Virus record (IMG/VR): IMGVR_UViG_3300029448_000279
Span: 1-29,394 of that record
Length of the DNA: 29,394 bases
Strand: one strand, 5' to 3'
Source: a virus
Of this stretch, positions 20,700 to 28,593 are shown piece after piece (the first letter of the stretch is position 1; each line of letters starts with the position of its first letter). The notes under the pieces were generated by a model. The model ran no database searches. It saw only the letters and a list, made by a program, of their open reading frames with translations, and was not told where the DNA came from. The translations under genes were made by a program, and so were the position numbers.

Positions 20700-22954
20700 T
20701 GACTACCACTCACATTGTATTCTAAACCAAGTAATGTAAAAAACAAAGGCTTAGTCTGGGTTATTTCTAATTGTACTTCGCTACTATATCCAAGTATCGG
20801 AGTGACTCTTTTACGACCAGAAAAAATAGTTTCGGCTGAATCAAGAGTATACGGAAACTGTTTTAACGGAACTTCCTTGCCATTGATAGCAATGTTTTGA
20901 GTTTGAAATAAAATAGGACTAGCATCTACAATTCTTTTCTTTCTACCGACCATAGTTCCAGAAGGTAGTTTAGGTTCAGCCGGTAAAGTCTTGGCAACAA
21001 CATCATAATGTAAACCTATCTCTACATAGGTTGTTGGCACTTGGTCTATAGTTATTTGCCCTGACGAAACAGTTTTCGTACCCAAGAATATATCATCTCT
21101 AATAACTTCCACAGTTTCTCCTTCCAGGTGCGTAAGACCTGTAACTGTCGTTGAGGTAGGCTTGCTCCCATCAGCAGACCCATCAAAAAGCTGGAAAGAA
21201 GCATCAGTAGTTCTATCGTCATCTAAAATCTCCACATAGTATTTTGTTGTTGAATTAATTGTTCTTTTAACAATAACATAAATATCGTTAATATCTACAC
21301 TACAATCTTCAAAAGTTCCGTCAGTTATAAATTCACTTGGTGCAACAACTTTCTGTGTTCTGTGTATTGAGTATGCTGCCATGGTGCCATCTTGTCCATT
21401 CACAATAATTAATAAATCACCATCGTCAGTAGAGGTTGCTCTTCGAAATGTCATCTTTACAGGAGTTTTTAGTAAGTGGCTAGATAGCAAAGATATGTTG
21501 TTAGATTGATAAGATAACTCAACATCACTAAATAAAAATTCTCGTAAGGCTTTCCCTGATCGTTGCAAAAATATAGTTCCCCCTTCAGCAGCCACAGGCA
21601 TAATACTTTCTTTTGATCCAGATTTAGTCGCAGCTTTGATTGTAAGATTACCAGGTGTTATTGGTTGTCCTTCTGCCTGTTGAACAAAAAATTCATTACC
21701 TGTCGTAAATATTTGTAAATCTCTTCCACTTCTTAAACCTGTAATTGCGTTTACAGCATCTGAGCTTAGGACACTAAAAATGGAATCGTCATCCAAGCCT
21801 TCAGATTCTTTAAAATTAAAAAAATCTCCCACCTTACTACCAAATAAAGCAGAAGGTAAACTTTTAGCACCACCAAAATATAAACGACCTTCATGGAATG
21901 TTCCTGATCTAGGATAGCCTCTGTCTGTTGACCACACATCTTCATAACCAAATTCTATTTTATAATCACCACTTGCTATGGCAGAGGTGTTAAAAAAAGG
22001 TACTTCTACATTAGTTTTAACTTTTGTAGCTGATTCAAATTCTATGATTCTAGCTCTACCAAATCCATTTGTTACATCTAAAAATTGTCCAACATGACTA
22101 TCAACTGAAAAAGTTGATGTGTTGTCTGGTTGAGTAGTCCAAGCCTCACTAACAGTTGCTACTTTTGAAGAACCTACATAATCAGATATGATTCTATTTT
22201 GTCCTGCCCCTGTACCACCTGTAATTCTTATTGTTGACCCATTGTATATGTCATCAGTAGCCACAGCGGAACTATCTAAAGTTATTCCACTTGATGCACC
22301 AGCTTGAGCTGTGCCTGTTCTTCCTTCATGGAATATACTTGCAGAAGCAGTTATCGTAGATGTACCATCTATTGATGAAGGTGTTATTGTTCCTGATGGT
22401 GTAGTTGTATTTAAATCAAATGCAAACTTAGGAGAGGTTAAAGAAATAGTTGTTGCTGTCCAAGTTGTATTGGTTGCACCTCTTACAATCTTTATGGGTG
22501 GTAAATCTTCATTAATAATAATTAAAGTATCAGCAGATTGAGTAAATGCTAATTTATCAAAAGATATATCACCAAAAGAAAGTGTAAGATAATTATTACC
22601 GCTTCCATTTATATTAGTCAGTAAAGCTCCAGATTTAAAAATAAACATTTTTACATTATTAGAAGCTCCTGTTCCGGTCTTAACAAATGCAAGCATAAAT
22701 GTATCAACAGTAGAAAATTCGAAGGGTATAAGTCTTATGCCTTGCTGAGCAGTAATTCCTGATCCTAGATCACTTGTTACATCTAATAAAAATTGTGTTC
22801 CTGGTCTGCGTTCTATTGCGCCTTGAGGAATACAAACAATGTTTGTCGCTTTCTGTAAAGCATTTTGATATTGAGCAATATCAACTCTACCTTTTACCAA
22901 TGGATCAAACTCGCCCATAGTAAATGACGATTGATACTGAACAATCCTAGACAT
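20696..22954 (-). CDS. Tail tubular protein B (T7 gp12-like nozzle)
   Basis: A 752-residue beta-rich protein. The N-terminus, QYQSSFTMGEFDPLVKGRVD, IAQYQNALQKATN and IPQGAIERRPGTQFL, is diagnostic for gp12-type nozzle proteins. Later blocks include RGYPRSGTFHEGRLYFGG, SDAVNAITGLRSGRDLQIF and a C-terminal LEITQTKPLFFTLLGLEYN. Length is close to T7 gp12 (794). The protein forms the tail nozzle below the gatekeeper ring and is a docking point for fibres. It follows gp11-like with a TAATG overlap, as in T7. Confidence 0.9.
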   Translation of the reverse strand: MSRIVQYQSSFTMGEFDPLVKGRVDIAQYQNALQKATNIVCIPQGAIERRPGTQFLLDVTSDLGSGITAQQGIRLIPFEFSTVDTFMLAFVKTGTGASNNVKMFIFKSGALLTNINGSGNNYLTLSFGDISFDKLAFTQSADTLIIINEDLPPIKIVRGATNTTWTATTISLTSPKFAFDLNTTTPSGTITPSSIDGTSTITASASIFHEGRTGTAQAGASSGITLDSSAVATDDIYNGSTIRITGGTGAGQNRIISDYVGSSKVATVSEAWTTQPDNTSTFSVDSHVGQFLDVTNGFGRARIIEFESATKVKTNVEVPFFNTSAIASGDYKIEFGYEDVWSTDRGYPRSGTFHEGRLYFGGAKSLPSALFGSKVGDFFNFKESEGLDDDSIFSVLSSDAVNAITGLRSGRDLQIFTTGNEFFVQQAEGQPITPGNLTIKAATKSGSKESIMPVAAEGGTIFLQRSGKALREFLFSDVELSYQSNNISLLSSHLLKTPVKMTFRRATSTDDGDLLIIVNGQDGTMAAYSIHRTQKVVAPSEFITDGTFEDCSVDINDIYVIVKRTINSTTKYYVEILDDDRTTDASFQLFDGSADGSKPTSTTVTGLTHLEGETVEVIRDDIFLGTKTVSSGQITIDQVPTTYVEIGLHYDVVAKTLPAEPKLPSGTMVGRKKRIVDASPILFQTQNIAINGKEVPLKQFPYTLDSAETIFSGRKRVTPILGYSSEVQLEITQTKPLFFTLLGLEYNVSGSQ

Positions 22955-23574
22955 TAATTTCTAACCTCAGTTAACAGATACTGAGCAATGACAGGTGGTG
23001 TTTCTCCAGCACCATCAATGTTAATAGCTGTTCTGAAATAACCTCCTCTATTGTTGTCGGCAGCTGTGCCTAATGCAATTTGTTTGTAATATGCACCTTT
23101 CTCTGTTTGGTCTGTTATTGGTTCGGCTAAGTTCCAAGCTAACATATACACTAGTAATTGTGTAAAGTAACTCGGTAGTTTGCCTTCAACCACATCCTGT
23201 TGATAATCAACAAAAATTTTATCTCTATCTGTAAGTAATGTTTCTCCTTGAATTTCCCATTCACCATTTATTTTTGGTGAGCCTCGGTCACCACTTGCAT
23301 AAACCGCTCTCGGAACACTATTAAGCATATCAGGGGGGAGGGCATATTGATATAAAAAATGTGCTGTTGGTGCGGTGGATAACCGAGAAAGCTCAGCCTT
23401 TTTTAAAGAAAAACTCCAGGGATACATACCTAGAGTCGTAGCTTTAATTTTTGGAAAAATTATAGAACACGCATTACCTACTGCTGTTCCGTTTGTAAAA
23501 TTTGATATTGTATCAGCACCAAGCAACAATAGAGCTTGATTCGCTATACTTACTTGAGTGTCACCTGCTGCCAT
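22954..23574 (-). CDS. Tail tubular protein A (T7 gp11-like gatekeeper)
   Basis: A 206-residue protein starting MAAGDTQVSIANQALLLLGA. The motifs TLGMYPWSFSLKKAELSRL, then YQYALPPDML, then a LVYMLAWNLAEPITD helix match the gp11 adaptor that sits between portal and nozzle. Size is near T7 gp11 (196). The RBS is AAGGA with a T-rich spacer. It lies just after a stable hairpin that follows the capsid genes. Confidence 0.9.
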   Translation of the reverse strand: MAAGDTQVSIANQALLLLGADTISNFTNGTAVGNACSIIFPKIKATTLGMYPWSFSLKKAELSRLSTAPTAHFLYQYALPPDMLNSVPRAVYASGDRGSPKINGEWEIQGETLLTDRDKIFVDYQQDVVEGKLPSYFTQLLVYMLAWNLAEPITDQTEKGAYYKQIALGTAADNNRGGYFRTAINIDGAGETPPVIAQYLLTEVRN

Positions 23575-23591
23575 AAAAATCCTTAAAAGTA

Positions 23592-23609
23592 GGGAGGGAA
23601 AACCCTCCC
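23592..23609 (-). terminator. GC-rich hairpin after the capsid genes (T-phi-like position)
   Basis: GGGAGGG-TTTT-CCCTCCC as read on the minus strand: a perfect 7-bp all-G/C-and-A/T stem with a 4-nt loop, followed by TACTTTT. It lies between the 91-residue gene and tail tubular A, where T7 has its partial terminator T-phi. The U-run is interrupted, so termination would be leaky. It could instead protect the capsid mRNA 3' end. Confidence 0.6.
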
Positions 23610-23621
23610 CACAGTTTATAG

Positions 23622-23897
23622 TTAGTCTGAGTCAGCTACACTAAGTGCTGTTCCGTCACTCACATCAACAACTCCACTTGAATTTGATAACACTATTACC
23701 AAACTAGCTGTGGGTGTGTTAGAGTCATGAACATAAATTAGATCACCGACTTTTACTTCATCCGATACCGAATTGAAGTAAGCTGCTGTATTCATAGTGG
23801 CTAAGCTATCAGTAGTGGTATAGCTCCACATTTGTGGTGCAGTACCTCGTTTACTCATACCGCCAATAGGATTCCAGCCTGTTCTAGAAAATGCCAT
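23622..23897 (-). CDS. Possible capsid decoration protein, 91 residues
   Basis: Very strong RBS (TAGGAGGTAAATT-ATG) 10 nt after the capsid stop. The protein starts MAFSRTGWNPIGGMSKRG, followed by PQMWSYTTTDSLATMNTAAY and strands KVGDLIYVHDS and ASLVIVLSNSSG. This is a small beta-barrel-like protein that recurs next to the capsid gene in many T7-like and other marine phages. Being expressed with the capsid and bounded by a terminator-like hairpin, it is probably a head decoration or fibre-like capsid protein. No direct evidence of binding. Confidence 0.65.
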   Translation of the reverse strand: MAFSRTGWNPIGGMSKRGTAPQMWSYTTTDSLATMNTAAYFNSVSDEVKVGDLIYVHDSNTPTASLVIVLSNSSGVVDVSDGTALSVADSD

Positions 23898-23907
23898 AAT
23901 TTACCTC

Positions 23908-24762
23908 CTATGACTCTCTACAAGTTACTTTAATAAGACCAGCTGTGTCAATGGCAACTGCGCCAGCACTATACATGGCTGAAACTAAGAAGGATGTCTT
24001 CTCAGGCACATAGTTGACTTCAACTTTTGGTGGGATACCCACACCGCAACCGATGGCTGAACGATGATAGAAGAAAGTATTTCTATCGCTTGAACCATCA
24101 ATAGCTAGTCCGCCTTCATCTCTGTCACCAACAATGTGAAACTGAAAACCCATCATAGTATTCAATTCACCAGCAACTAGAGCTTTAATGTTTTGGAAAT
24201 CTCCAGAGATTGCTCTTTCATCGCCAAGAAGACCTGCGAGATTGTTCGCATGACAAATTGCATGTCGGTCTGTTGGCGGAACATTAGCAGCATCCATAGC
24301 TTTTTTAGCTGCGATGATTTTACCAATGTTCAAATCTGAAGCTGCCGCAGAACCTGAAGTTACTACTGTGTTAGCAATAGTTGCTCCTGGTGAAGCTGCT
24401 TCCATAACATCAATTATTATTTGGTCCTCTCTACGAGCAATGGCTTTACCCACTACTTGTGCAAGTTCCTGTCTTTCGTCAAAATTAACCTTTGCTTGGT
24501 CAAAAATGTCCGAATATTCAGCCGCAATGTAGTTCTCCATAGTGGCTGTTACTGTTGAGAATGAAGTGTTTAAAGGAACAACATCTGTCTGTGGTGTTCT
24601 AATCTGTGCAGTTCCCTTACCAATTTTAGGGAATTTTACAGTTGAACCCTCAACATTTGTACGCATCCTTACACTATCTCTTAATACTGCATCACCTTGA
24701 TAAGCCTGTTTTACTTCAGCCTCAAACAAAGTAATAAATGCAGTTGATAATCCTGTACTCAT
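23908..24762 (-). CDS. Major capsid protein (T7 gp10-like, HK97 fold)
   Basis: A 284-residue protein. N-terminus MSTGLSTAFITLFEAEVKQAY; then VRMRTNVEGSTVKFPKIG, NYIAAEYSDIFDQAKVNFDE and ARREDQIIIDVMEAA, with ATNLAG-like AICHANNLAGLLGDER and a C-terminal YSAGAVAIDTAGLIKVTCRES. Order (portal, scaffold, capsid, gp11, gp12) and these blocks fit T7-type capsid proteins, shorter than T7 gp10A (345). RBS AAGGAG with 5-nt spacing. It has its own promoter and structured leader. No frameshift to a longer form was seen. Confidence 0.88.
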   Translation of the reverse strand: MSTGLSTAFITLFEAEVKQAYQGDAVLRDSVRMRTNVEGSTVKFPKIGKGTAQIRTPQTDVVPLNTSFSTVTATMENYIAAEYSDIFDQAKVNFDERQELAQVVGKAIARREDQIIIDVMEAASPGATIANTVVTSGSAAASDLNIGKIIAAKKAMDAANVPPTDRHAICHANNLAGLLGDERAISGDFQNIKALVAGELNTMMGFQFHIVGDRDEGGLAIDGSSDRNTFFYHRSAIGCGVGIPPKVEVNYVPEKTSFLVSAMYSAGAVAIDTAGLIKVTCRES

Positions 24763-24821
24763 TTGTACTCCTTGTTAAAGTTAATATAAAACTATTCGCC
24801 TATCGGTTATTGAAAAAAATT

Positions 24822-24900
24822 CAGCCTTGGCTACAAGATTCCGCTCTTGCAACGACTCATTTCTGAGCAGCCAAACTCGCCCTGAATAGGGTTGTGAGTT
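24822..24900 (-). promoter_or_regulatory. Structured 5' leader of the major capsid mRNA
   Basis: On the minus strand, in order: hairpin A, AACTC/GAGTT with inner CCCT/AGGG (24900-24874); a three-way junction closed by GGCT (24872-24869) and AGCC (24832-24829), holding CTCA-GAAA-TGAG (24867-24856) with a GNRA tetraloop and CAAGA-6nt-TCTTG (24849-24834); then a second GGCT (24826-24823) and seven U (24819-24813). The last GGCT could compete for AGCC and form a short terminator-like stem. No known RNA family was recognised. Pairing was found by eye. Confidence 0.6.
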
Positions 24901-24909
24901 AATATTATA

Positions 24910-24938
24910 TTTATAACTCTTTTTTAAGAAAAATTCAA
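24910..24938 (-). promoter_or_regulatory. Sigma70-type promoter for the major capsid gene
   Basis: TTGAAT (24938-24933), 17-bp spacer, TATAAA (24915-24910) on the minus strand, with a second TATAAT six bases later. Predicted start about 24903, directly before hairpin A of the leader. It lies in the largest late intergenic gap (183 bp). It suggests use of host RNA polymerase. Confidence 0.7.
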
Positions 24939-24945
24939 ATTTATT

Positions 24946-25755
24946 TTATAGCTTTCCAGCTCTCTCTAATTCTTCCAAATCTCTCTCAACTTGTTTTCTA
25001 AAGGCAACATCATCTCTATAACGAGGATCAGCAACTCTGGATAGAACCTCATCTTTAGCTAAACCACCATCAGAAACATTGACAGTAGGTATTTCTCGCT
25101 CACCCATTAATCCTCTAAATTTATTTAACAATCGTTGACCAGAGGCTGTGCCACCCCATACCTCAAGTTCACTATAATCTTGTTCAGATAAGACACCTTT
25201 AGAAACTAAACCCCTACCCCATTTAATGTTAGAGCTTACAATGTTGTCTGCGTTCTCACCGAGTTTTTCTTTTTCTTCTTTAATATGAATTGTTTCTTGT
25301 TCTTGCTGATCAACACCCATATCACCAATCTTTGTAACAATTTCATCAAAAGCAGTTTGCGAAATGTTATTTTGTTTCGCCCAATCCTTAAATGTATCTA
25401 GTACAGGATCGCCATCATCAAACCCCAATTCTTTTGATTTATCTAGAGAATATTCTTTTGGTGCTTTAAAATCACCATTATGAAATTTTTTCTCTAATTC
25501 ACCATAGGCTTTAGCTAAACCCTCTACATCAGGGCCATCTTTTTCATCCCAAAACTTTTCTGGAAAAGTATCTGGTTTAGTAAACTCAAGGTTTTCTAAA
25601 TCTTCACCATCAAGAACTTCTTCTTGTTTTCCTGTGGACATACCATCATCAGACACTTCTTTAGTATCTTCATGTGGCTGTGCCATTAGTCCTTTATCTT
25701 CTACAGGTTGTTCTACCTGTTGATTTTCTTGTTCAGTATTTTCATTTTCATTCAT
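24946..25755 (-). CDS. Capsid assembly scaffolding protein (T7 gp9-like)
   Basis: A 269-residue, strongly acidic protein, with an extended Glu/Gln/Asn-rich N-terminus (about 1-60). A conserved-looking block follows, TFPEKFWDEKDGPDVEGLAKAY, KAPKEYSL and LDTFKDWAKQNNISQTAFDE. The C-terminus, DPRYRDDVAFRKQVERDLEEL, is a basic/acidic helix typical of scaffold ends that contact the capsid protein. Lies between portal and capsid as in T7. It overlaps the upstream gene by 8 nt. It is expelled or degraded after procapsid assembly in relatives. Confidence 0.87.
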   Translation of the reverse strand: MNENENTEQENQQVEQPVEDKGLMAQPHEDTKEVSDDGMSTGKQEEVLDGEDLENLEFTKPDTFPEKFWDEKDGPDVEGLAKAYGELEKKFHNGDFKAPKEYSLDKSKELGFDDGDPVLDTFKDWAKQNNISQTAFDEIVTKIGDMGVDQQEQETIHIKEEKEKLGENADNIVSSNIKWGRGLVSKGVLSEQDYSELEVWGGTASGQRLLNKFRGLMGEREIPTVNVSDGGLAKDEVLSRVADPRYRDDVAFRKQVERDLEELERAGKL

Positions 25756-26038
25756 AATTTGCCCTCTTCATTTTAATTATTATTTCTCTTATTATAGTGT
25801 TCTGACCATCTCTAAAATATCCAAAACTTGAATCATATCCAGGAGTCCAAGTCGGTGCATCCAGATATGTTTTTTTAAGATGTATCAGTAATTTTTTCCC
25901 ATCGTTAGATGAAAAAACTCGTTGATATAGTTTATCTAATTCTGTTGGTTCAATAGTTTGATTAGGATTAGGTGTTGCATCTAAACCTTCCCAACCAGGA
26001 CTATTTATGTTTTGTGTTTCTTGGTTTGTTGCTTTCAT
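25748..26038 (-). CDS. Bbp19-like small head-assembly-region protein
   Basis: ATG at 26038 (96 residues) is preferred because GGAGGG lies 9 nt upstream; an in-frame ATG at 26068 adds 10 residues but has a poorly spaced AAGGG. The N-terminal 40 residues are polar and probably disordered. The folded part, LDKLYQRVFSSNDGKKLLIHL ending with YFRDGQNTIIREIIIKM, fits the Bbp19-type family found between portal and scaffold genes, with its 'F.s..G..vL..L ... reGq..ii..i' pattern. Function unknown. A run of nine A lies at the start codon. Confidence 0.7.
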   Translation of the reverse strand: MKATNQETQNINSPGWEGLDATPNPNQTIEPTELDKLYQRVFSSNDGKKLLIHLKKTYLDAPTWTPGYDSSFGYFRDGQNTIIREIIIKMKRANYE

Positions 26039-26092
26039 TTTTTTTTGCCCTCCAGAGCTTTGGTTCATATCCCTTATAGTTAAAATTCATTA

Positions 26093-27643
26093 TTATTCCT
26101 CTTGCGGTGGTGGTTGTTGTGCTTGTTGCTGAGCCATCATCTGAGCTTGTTCTGCCATAACTTGTTGCATCTGCATTCTCTCTTCCATAGTCGTTCTCAA
26201 TGCTGCTGGAATACCCATAGAATCAGCAACAAAATCAGCAAGGGCTTCAAGTTTAATTGTCATCTGACCTGTTGGTCCTAACTGACTAGCTATTTGTGCG
26301 TACTGCATAGCTTGATTTACTTTTGCCATATTAGTTGCCATAGCAATCTCACCTATTGGTTGTATCTTAACTTGTAGACCATTTACTTTCAATGGTAATT
26401 GTATAATACCTAGACTATCCATAACCTCTAATGTTCTTCTAACAACAGGATACATTGTTTCATTTATTAACCGACCATAAGCTGCACCAAGGTTCTGTGA
26501 AAGTTCTTTCATTCTTTGTGATACTTCTAAGGCTGTTCTCGCAGACATATTGTCAGGTGGCAATGACTCATCCAACATAATTTTTTTAATGTTCATTCTT
26601 AAATCATTTGCAACGATTTGTGATAACTGTGGATCACCGCTTCTCGGTAATGGTTGTAAGTCAGCTCCTCTCGGACCACCATTAGAGTTAACAGGAATGA
26701 TTGCACCAGGAACAAGATTTATAGAACCTGGATTTATTACACCAGAATCAACAGCAGTATAGACTCCTGCAATGGTTAATGAAGCATTTTTAAGAGTTAA
26801 TTCTAAAACTCTGTTTAATGTTTTTATATCTGGTAACGCAGTAAGTACAGGTCCTCTACCATATCTTTCGTTAGCTGCTTTCATATAACGAGCTACCACC
26901 CAAGGAAAAGATTTTAATCGTCTATAAACTAATTCATTATTTCCACTATGGTCAATAATTTGATAATGATAATCTCCTGTTTCTTTGTCGTAGTATGTAC
27001 CTTCAATTAATTTTACTGTTTCGTTTTCTCTTCCTTGAAAACTATTTTTCATATCTTGCGGAATATTAATATCAGGAAACTCTTGATCAAGAACACCAAA
27101 AGGCTTTCGCATTTGTCTGTACACTTTGTCTACTGTTCCGAATGGTCCTTCCTCAAAGGTAACTAAGAAGGTCGGTACAGCAGTATATCGTATGGGTGTT
27201 ATTTCATCTCCTGGCTGGATAAGCATAATCGCACTACCTATTGCAAGCTCTAATAAAAATTCTCCCATAGCCTGATCAAAATTAGATTGTCGCATAACAT
27301 CAAACATTTTGTTTTGATAACTGTCTAATACTTGTTGTGTTTCTATTTGTCTTTCTTCTGGTATTTCAGAACCAGGAACTAAACGACACCATTGCGTTGC
27401 CGGAGGAAACAATCCTGATTGCATTTTATTAGCAAATTTTTGTGTAGAGTCTATGGCTGTTGAATCAAATACCCTTGCCATTTTATCTTGTCCTGGAGTA
27501 TCGGATTCATAATATCCATCATAAAGATTTCTCATTGGTAAGGCATAGCGGTAGGCATCTTCGTAAATAGATCGCCAATTATCTTTATGACTATTTGTTT
27601 GTTCGTATTTTTTTTTTAATTGTTGTGGTCTAAGTTTTGCCAT
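26093..27643 (-). CDS. Portal / head-to-tail connector protein (T7 gp8-like)
   Basis: A 516-residue protein. The N-terminus KKKYEQTNSHKDNWRSIYED, YALPMRNL and FDSTAIDSTQKFANKMQSGL, then LFPPATQWCRLVPG, is diagnostic for the T7-type head-tail connector family. MSARTALEVSQRMKELSQNLG and the GRLINETMYPVVRRTLEVMD helix form the wing/stem part. A Gln/Met/Ala-rich C-terminal tail ends QQPPPQEE. Length is close to T7 gp8 (536). It forms the dodecameric vertex through which DNA is packaged and ejected. Coupled upstream by TAATG. Confidence 0.92.
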   Translation of the reverse strand: MAKLRPQQLKKKYEQTNSHKDNWRSIYEDAYRYALPMRNLYDGYYESDTPGQDKMARVFDSTAIDSTQKFANKMQSGLFPPATQWCRLVPGSEIPEERQIETQQVLDSYQNKMFDVMRQSNFDQAMGEFLLELAIGSAIMLIQPGDEITPIRYTAVPTFLVTFEEGPFGTVDKVYRQMRKPFGVLDQEFPDINIPQDMKNSFQGRENETVKLIEGTYYDKETGDYHYQIIDHSGNNELVYRRLKSFPWVVARYMKAANERYGRGPVLTALPDIKTLNRVLELTLKNASLTIAGVYTAVDSGVINPGSINLVPGAIIPVNSNGGPRGADLQPLPRSGDPQLSQIVANDLRMNIKKIMLDESLPPDNMSARTALEVSQRMKELSQNLGAAYGRLINETMYPVVRRTLEVMDSLGIIQLPLKVNGLQVKIQPIGEIAMATNMAKVNQAMQYAQIASQLGPTGQMTIKLEALADFVADSMGIPAALRTTMEERMQMQQVMAEQAQMMAQQQAQQPPPQEE

Positions 27644-27912
27644 TATGTCCTCTTATTTTTGTTAGCAAAGTTACGAGCTGACTCTACACTTCTAAATCCC
27701 CAAGCTCGTAAAGCTAGAGCTTTTCTAGTCGGAGTGCCATCAGGGTTCTTCATAGGGCCTTTCATTCCAGCAAACCGAGCTGCAAAACTTACTCGTCTAG
27801 GATTAGTTCCTGTTTTTACAGGAGGTTTAAGGTTTGATCCTTCTTTTCTTTTAAAAAATTCTCTGCCTTTTTTGGTAAGACCACCTCTGGGATTTTTATG
27901 TTCTTTTCTCAT
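27643..27912 (-). CDS. Small basic protein upstream of portal (DUF6321-like)
   Basis: An 89-residue, very basic protein: KNPRGGLTKKGREFFKRKEG, SNLKPPVKTG, RRVSFAARFAGMKGPMK, then PTRKALALRAWGF. The GGLTkkGR...kxGsNLkPPV...SFaaR pattern is a conserved phage/bacterial small-protein family that I recall as DUF6321, with no known activity. Its many Arg and Lys suggest nucleic-acid binding. Stop overlaps the portal start (TAATG). Probably terminase- or portal-associated by position only. Confidence 0.65.
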   Translation of the reverse strand: MRKEHKNPRGGLTKKGREFFKRKEGSNLKPPVKTGTNPRRVSFAARFAGMKGPMKNPDGTPTRKALALRAWGFRSVESARNFANKNKRT

Positions 27913-27914
27913 AC

Positions 27915-28136
27915 CTATTCATCGTAAGCTGAACTTATTACAGGTTCTCTCATAGCACTACCTCTCATCAAGTTTCTTCTTGATCGAGTATCTTTTTTTG
28001 CTGTAACTGTTCTTTGTCTACCTGGTGTTGCTGGTGCTGGTTCAGCTTTAGGCTTTGGTGTTGCTTTAGGTTTCTGATTTTTTTCTAACTCAGTAACTCT
28101 ATCTTGCAATCTTTTTTGACCTACACCAAAACCCAT
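27915..28136 (-). CDS. Basic Pro/Ala-rich small protein
   Basis: A 73-residue protein. A short N-terminal helix (KRLQDRVTELEKNQKPK) leads to a Lys/Pro/Ala repeat-like linker (ATPKPKAEPAPATPGRQR) and an Arg-rich end (TRSRRNLMRGSAMREPV). Low-complexity and probably disordered, histone-tail-like in composition. The start overlaps the previous stop as TAATG. Function unknown; may bind DNA or RNA. Confidence 0.6.
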   Translation of the reverse strand: MGFGVGQKRLQDRVTELEKNQKPKATPKPKAEPAPATPGRQRTVTAKKDTRSRRNLMRGSAMREPVISSAYDE

Positions 28137-28303
28137 TATGCTTTACCTTTTTTAGCAAATTTCATTTTAGATTCGTTCACAGACATTTTCATTTTACCGC
28201 CTGTCATTTTAGCAAAGGCTTTAGCCTGTTCTAATCCTGATTTATTATAACTAAATGATTTAGTTTTCATGCCATCTTTAGTTTTGTACATTACTTGGGG
28301 CAT
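28136..28303 (-). CDS. 55-residue Lys/Met-rich protein
   Basis: ATG at 28303, TAA at 28136-28138. RBS AAGGAGAG at 6 nt. The protein begins MPQVMYKTKDGMKTKSFSYN, followed by a helix (GLEQAKAFAKMTGGKMKM) and a basic end (KFAKKGKA). The TAATG overlap with the next gene and the good RBS support it. Eight Met in 55 residues is unusual. Function unknown; part of the run of small basic proteins before the portal. Confidence 0.65.
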   Translation of the reverse strand: MPQVMYKTKDGMKTKSFSYNKSGLEQAKAFAKMTGGKMKMSVNESKMKFAKKGKA

Positions 28304-28346
28304 CTTCTTCTCTCCTTTTTTTTGGATTTCTAATATATTTTTTCAT
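28278..28346 (-). CDS. Possible 22-residue basic mini-protein
   Basis: ATG at 28346 shares one base with the stop of the 81-residue gene (TAATG) and the frame encodes MKKYIRNPKKRREED..., ending after 22 residues inside the next gene. It has no Shine-Dalgarno of its own, so it would depend on re-initiation. It resembles the other Lys/Arg-rich mini-genes in style. Could be chance. Confidence 0.3.
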   Translation of the reverse strand: MKKYIRNPKKRREEDAPSNVQN

Positions 28347-28591
28347 TAAGACCTCGGGTTACGACTTGGGCCTAATGTGCTTTGAGCATCATCGTCTGGT
28401 TCTCTTCCGATGAAAGCGGTCATCAAACCTTGTGATCCTCTTTTTACTCGTTTACGAGCAGCAATCTCTCTTGACTCTCTTGCTTTCTGTTCTTCAGCTA
28501 ACTTCTCTCGTCTAGCAATAGCATCAAGCTCGGCTTGGCTAGGACCAGGTGGAGGTGCTGGTGCTTTTGGTGCTGAAAATATTCCACCCAT
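28346..28591 (-). CDS. Small Pro/Ala-rich N-terminal, charged virion-region protein
   Basis: An 81-residue protein with RBS AAAGGAG. The N-terminus MGGIFSAPKAPAPPPGPSQ is a type seen often in small head-region proteins of marine podoviruses. A strongly charged helix follows (AIARREKLAEEQKARESREI), then KRVKRGSQGLMTAFIGREPD. No enzymatic motif. The N-terminal MGG could be a site of lipid modification only in eukaryotes, so this is not implied here. Probably a structural or assembly factor. Confidence 0.65.
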   Translation of the reverse strand: MGGIFSAPKAPAPPPGPSQAELDAIARREKLAEEQKARESREIAARKRVKRGSQGLMTAFIGREPDDDAQSTLGPSRNPRS

Positions 28592-28593
28592 AT

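Noticed and set aside
23898-23920. T7-type 10A/10B capsid frameshift
   Set aside because: The downstream 91-residue gene has its own strong RBS and start, and no slippery run was seen at the capsid gene end.
24822-24900. Three-way junction considered as a hammerhead ribozyme, tRNA or glutamine riboswitch
   Set aside because: The CUGANGA and GAAA core strands of hammerheads are not at the junction (GAAA here is a tetraloop), there is no T-arm or anticodon arm, and the conserved glutamine-riboswitch strings are absent.
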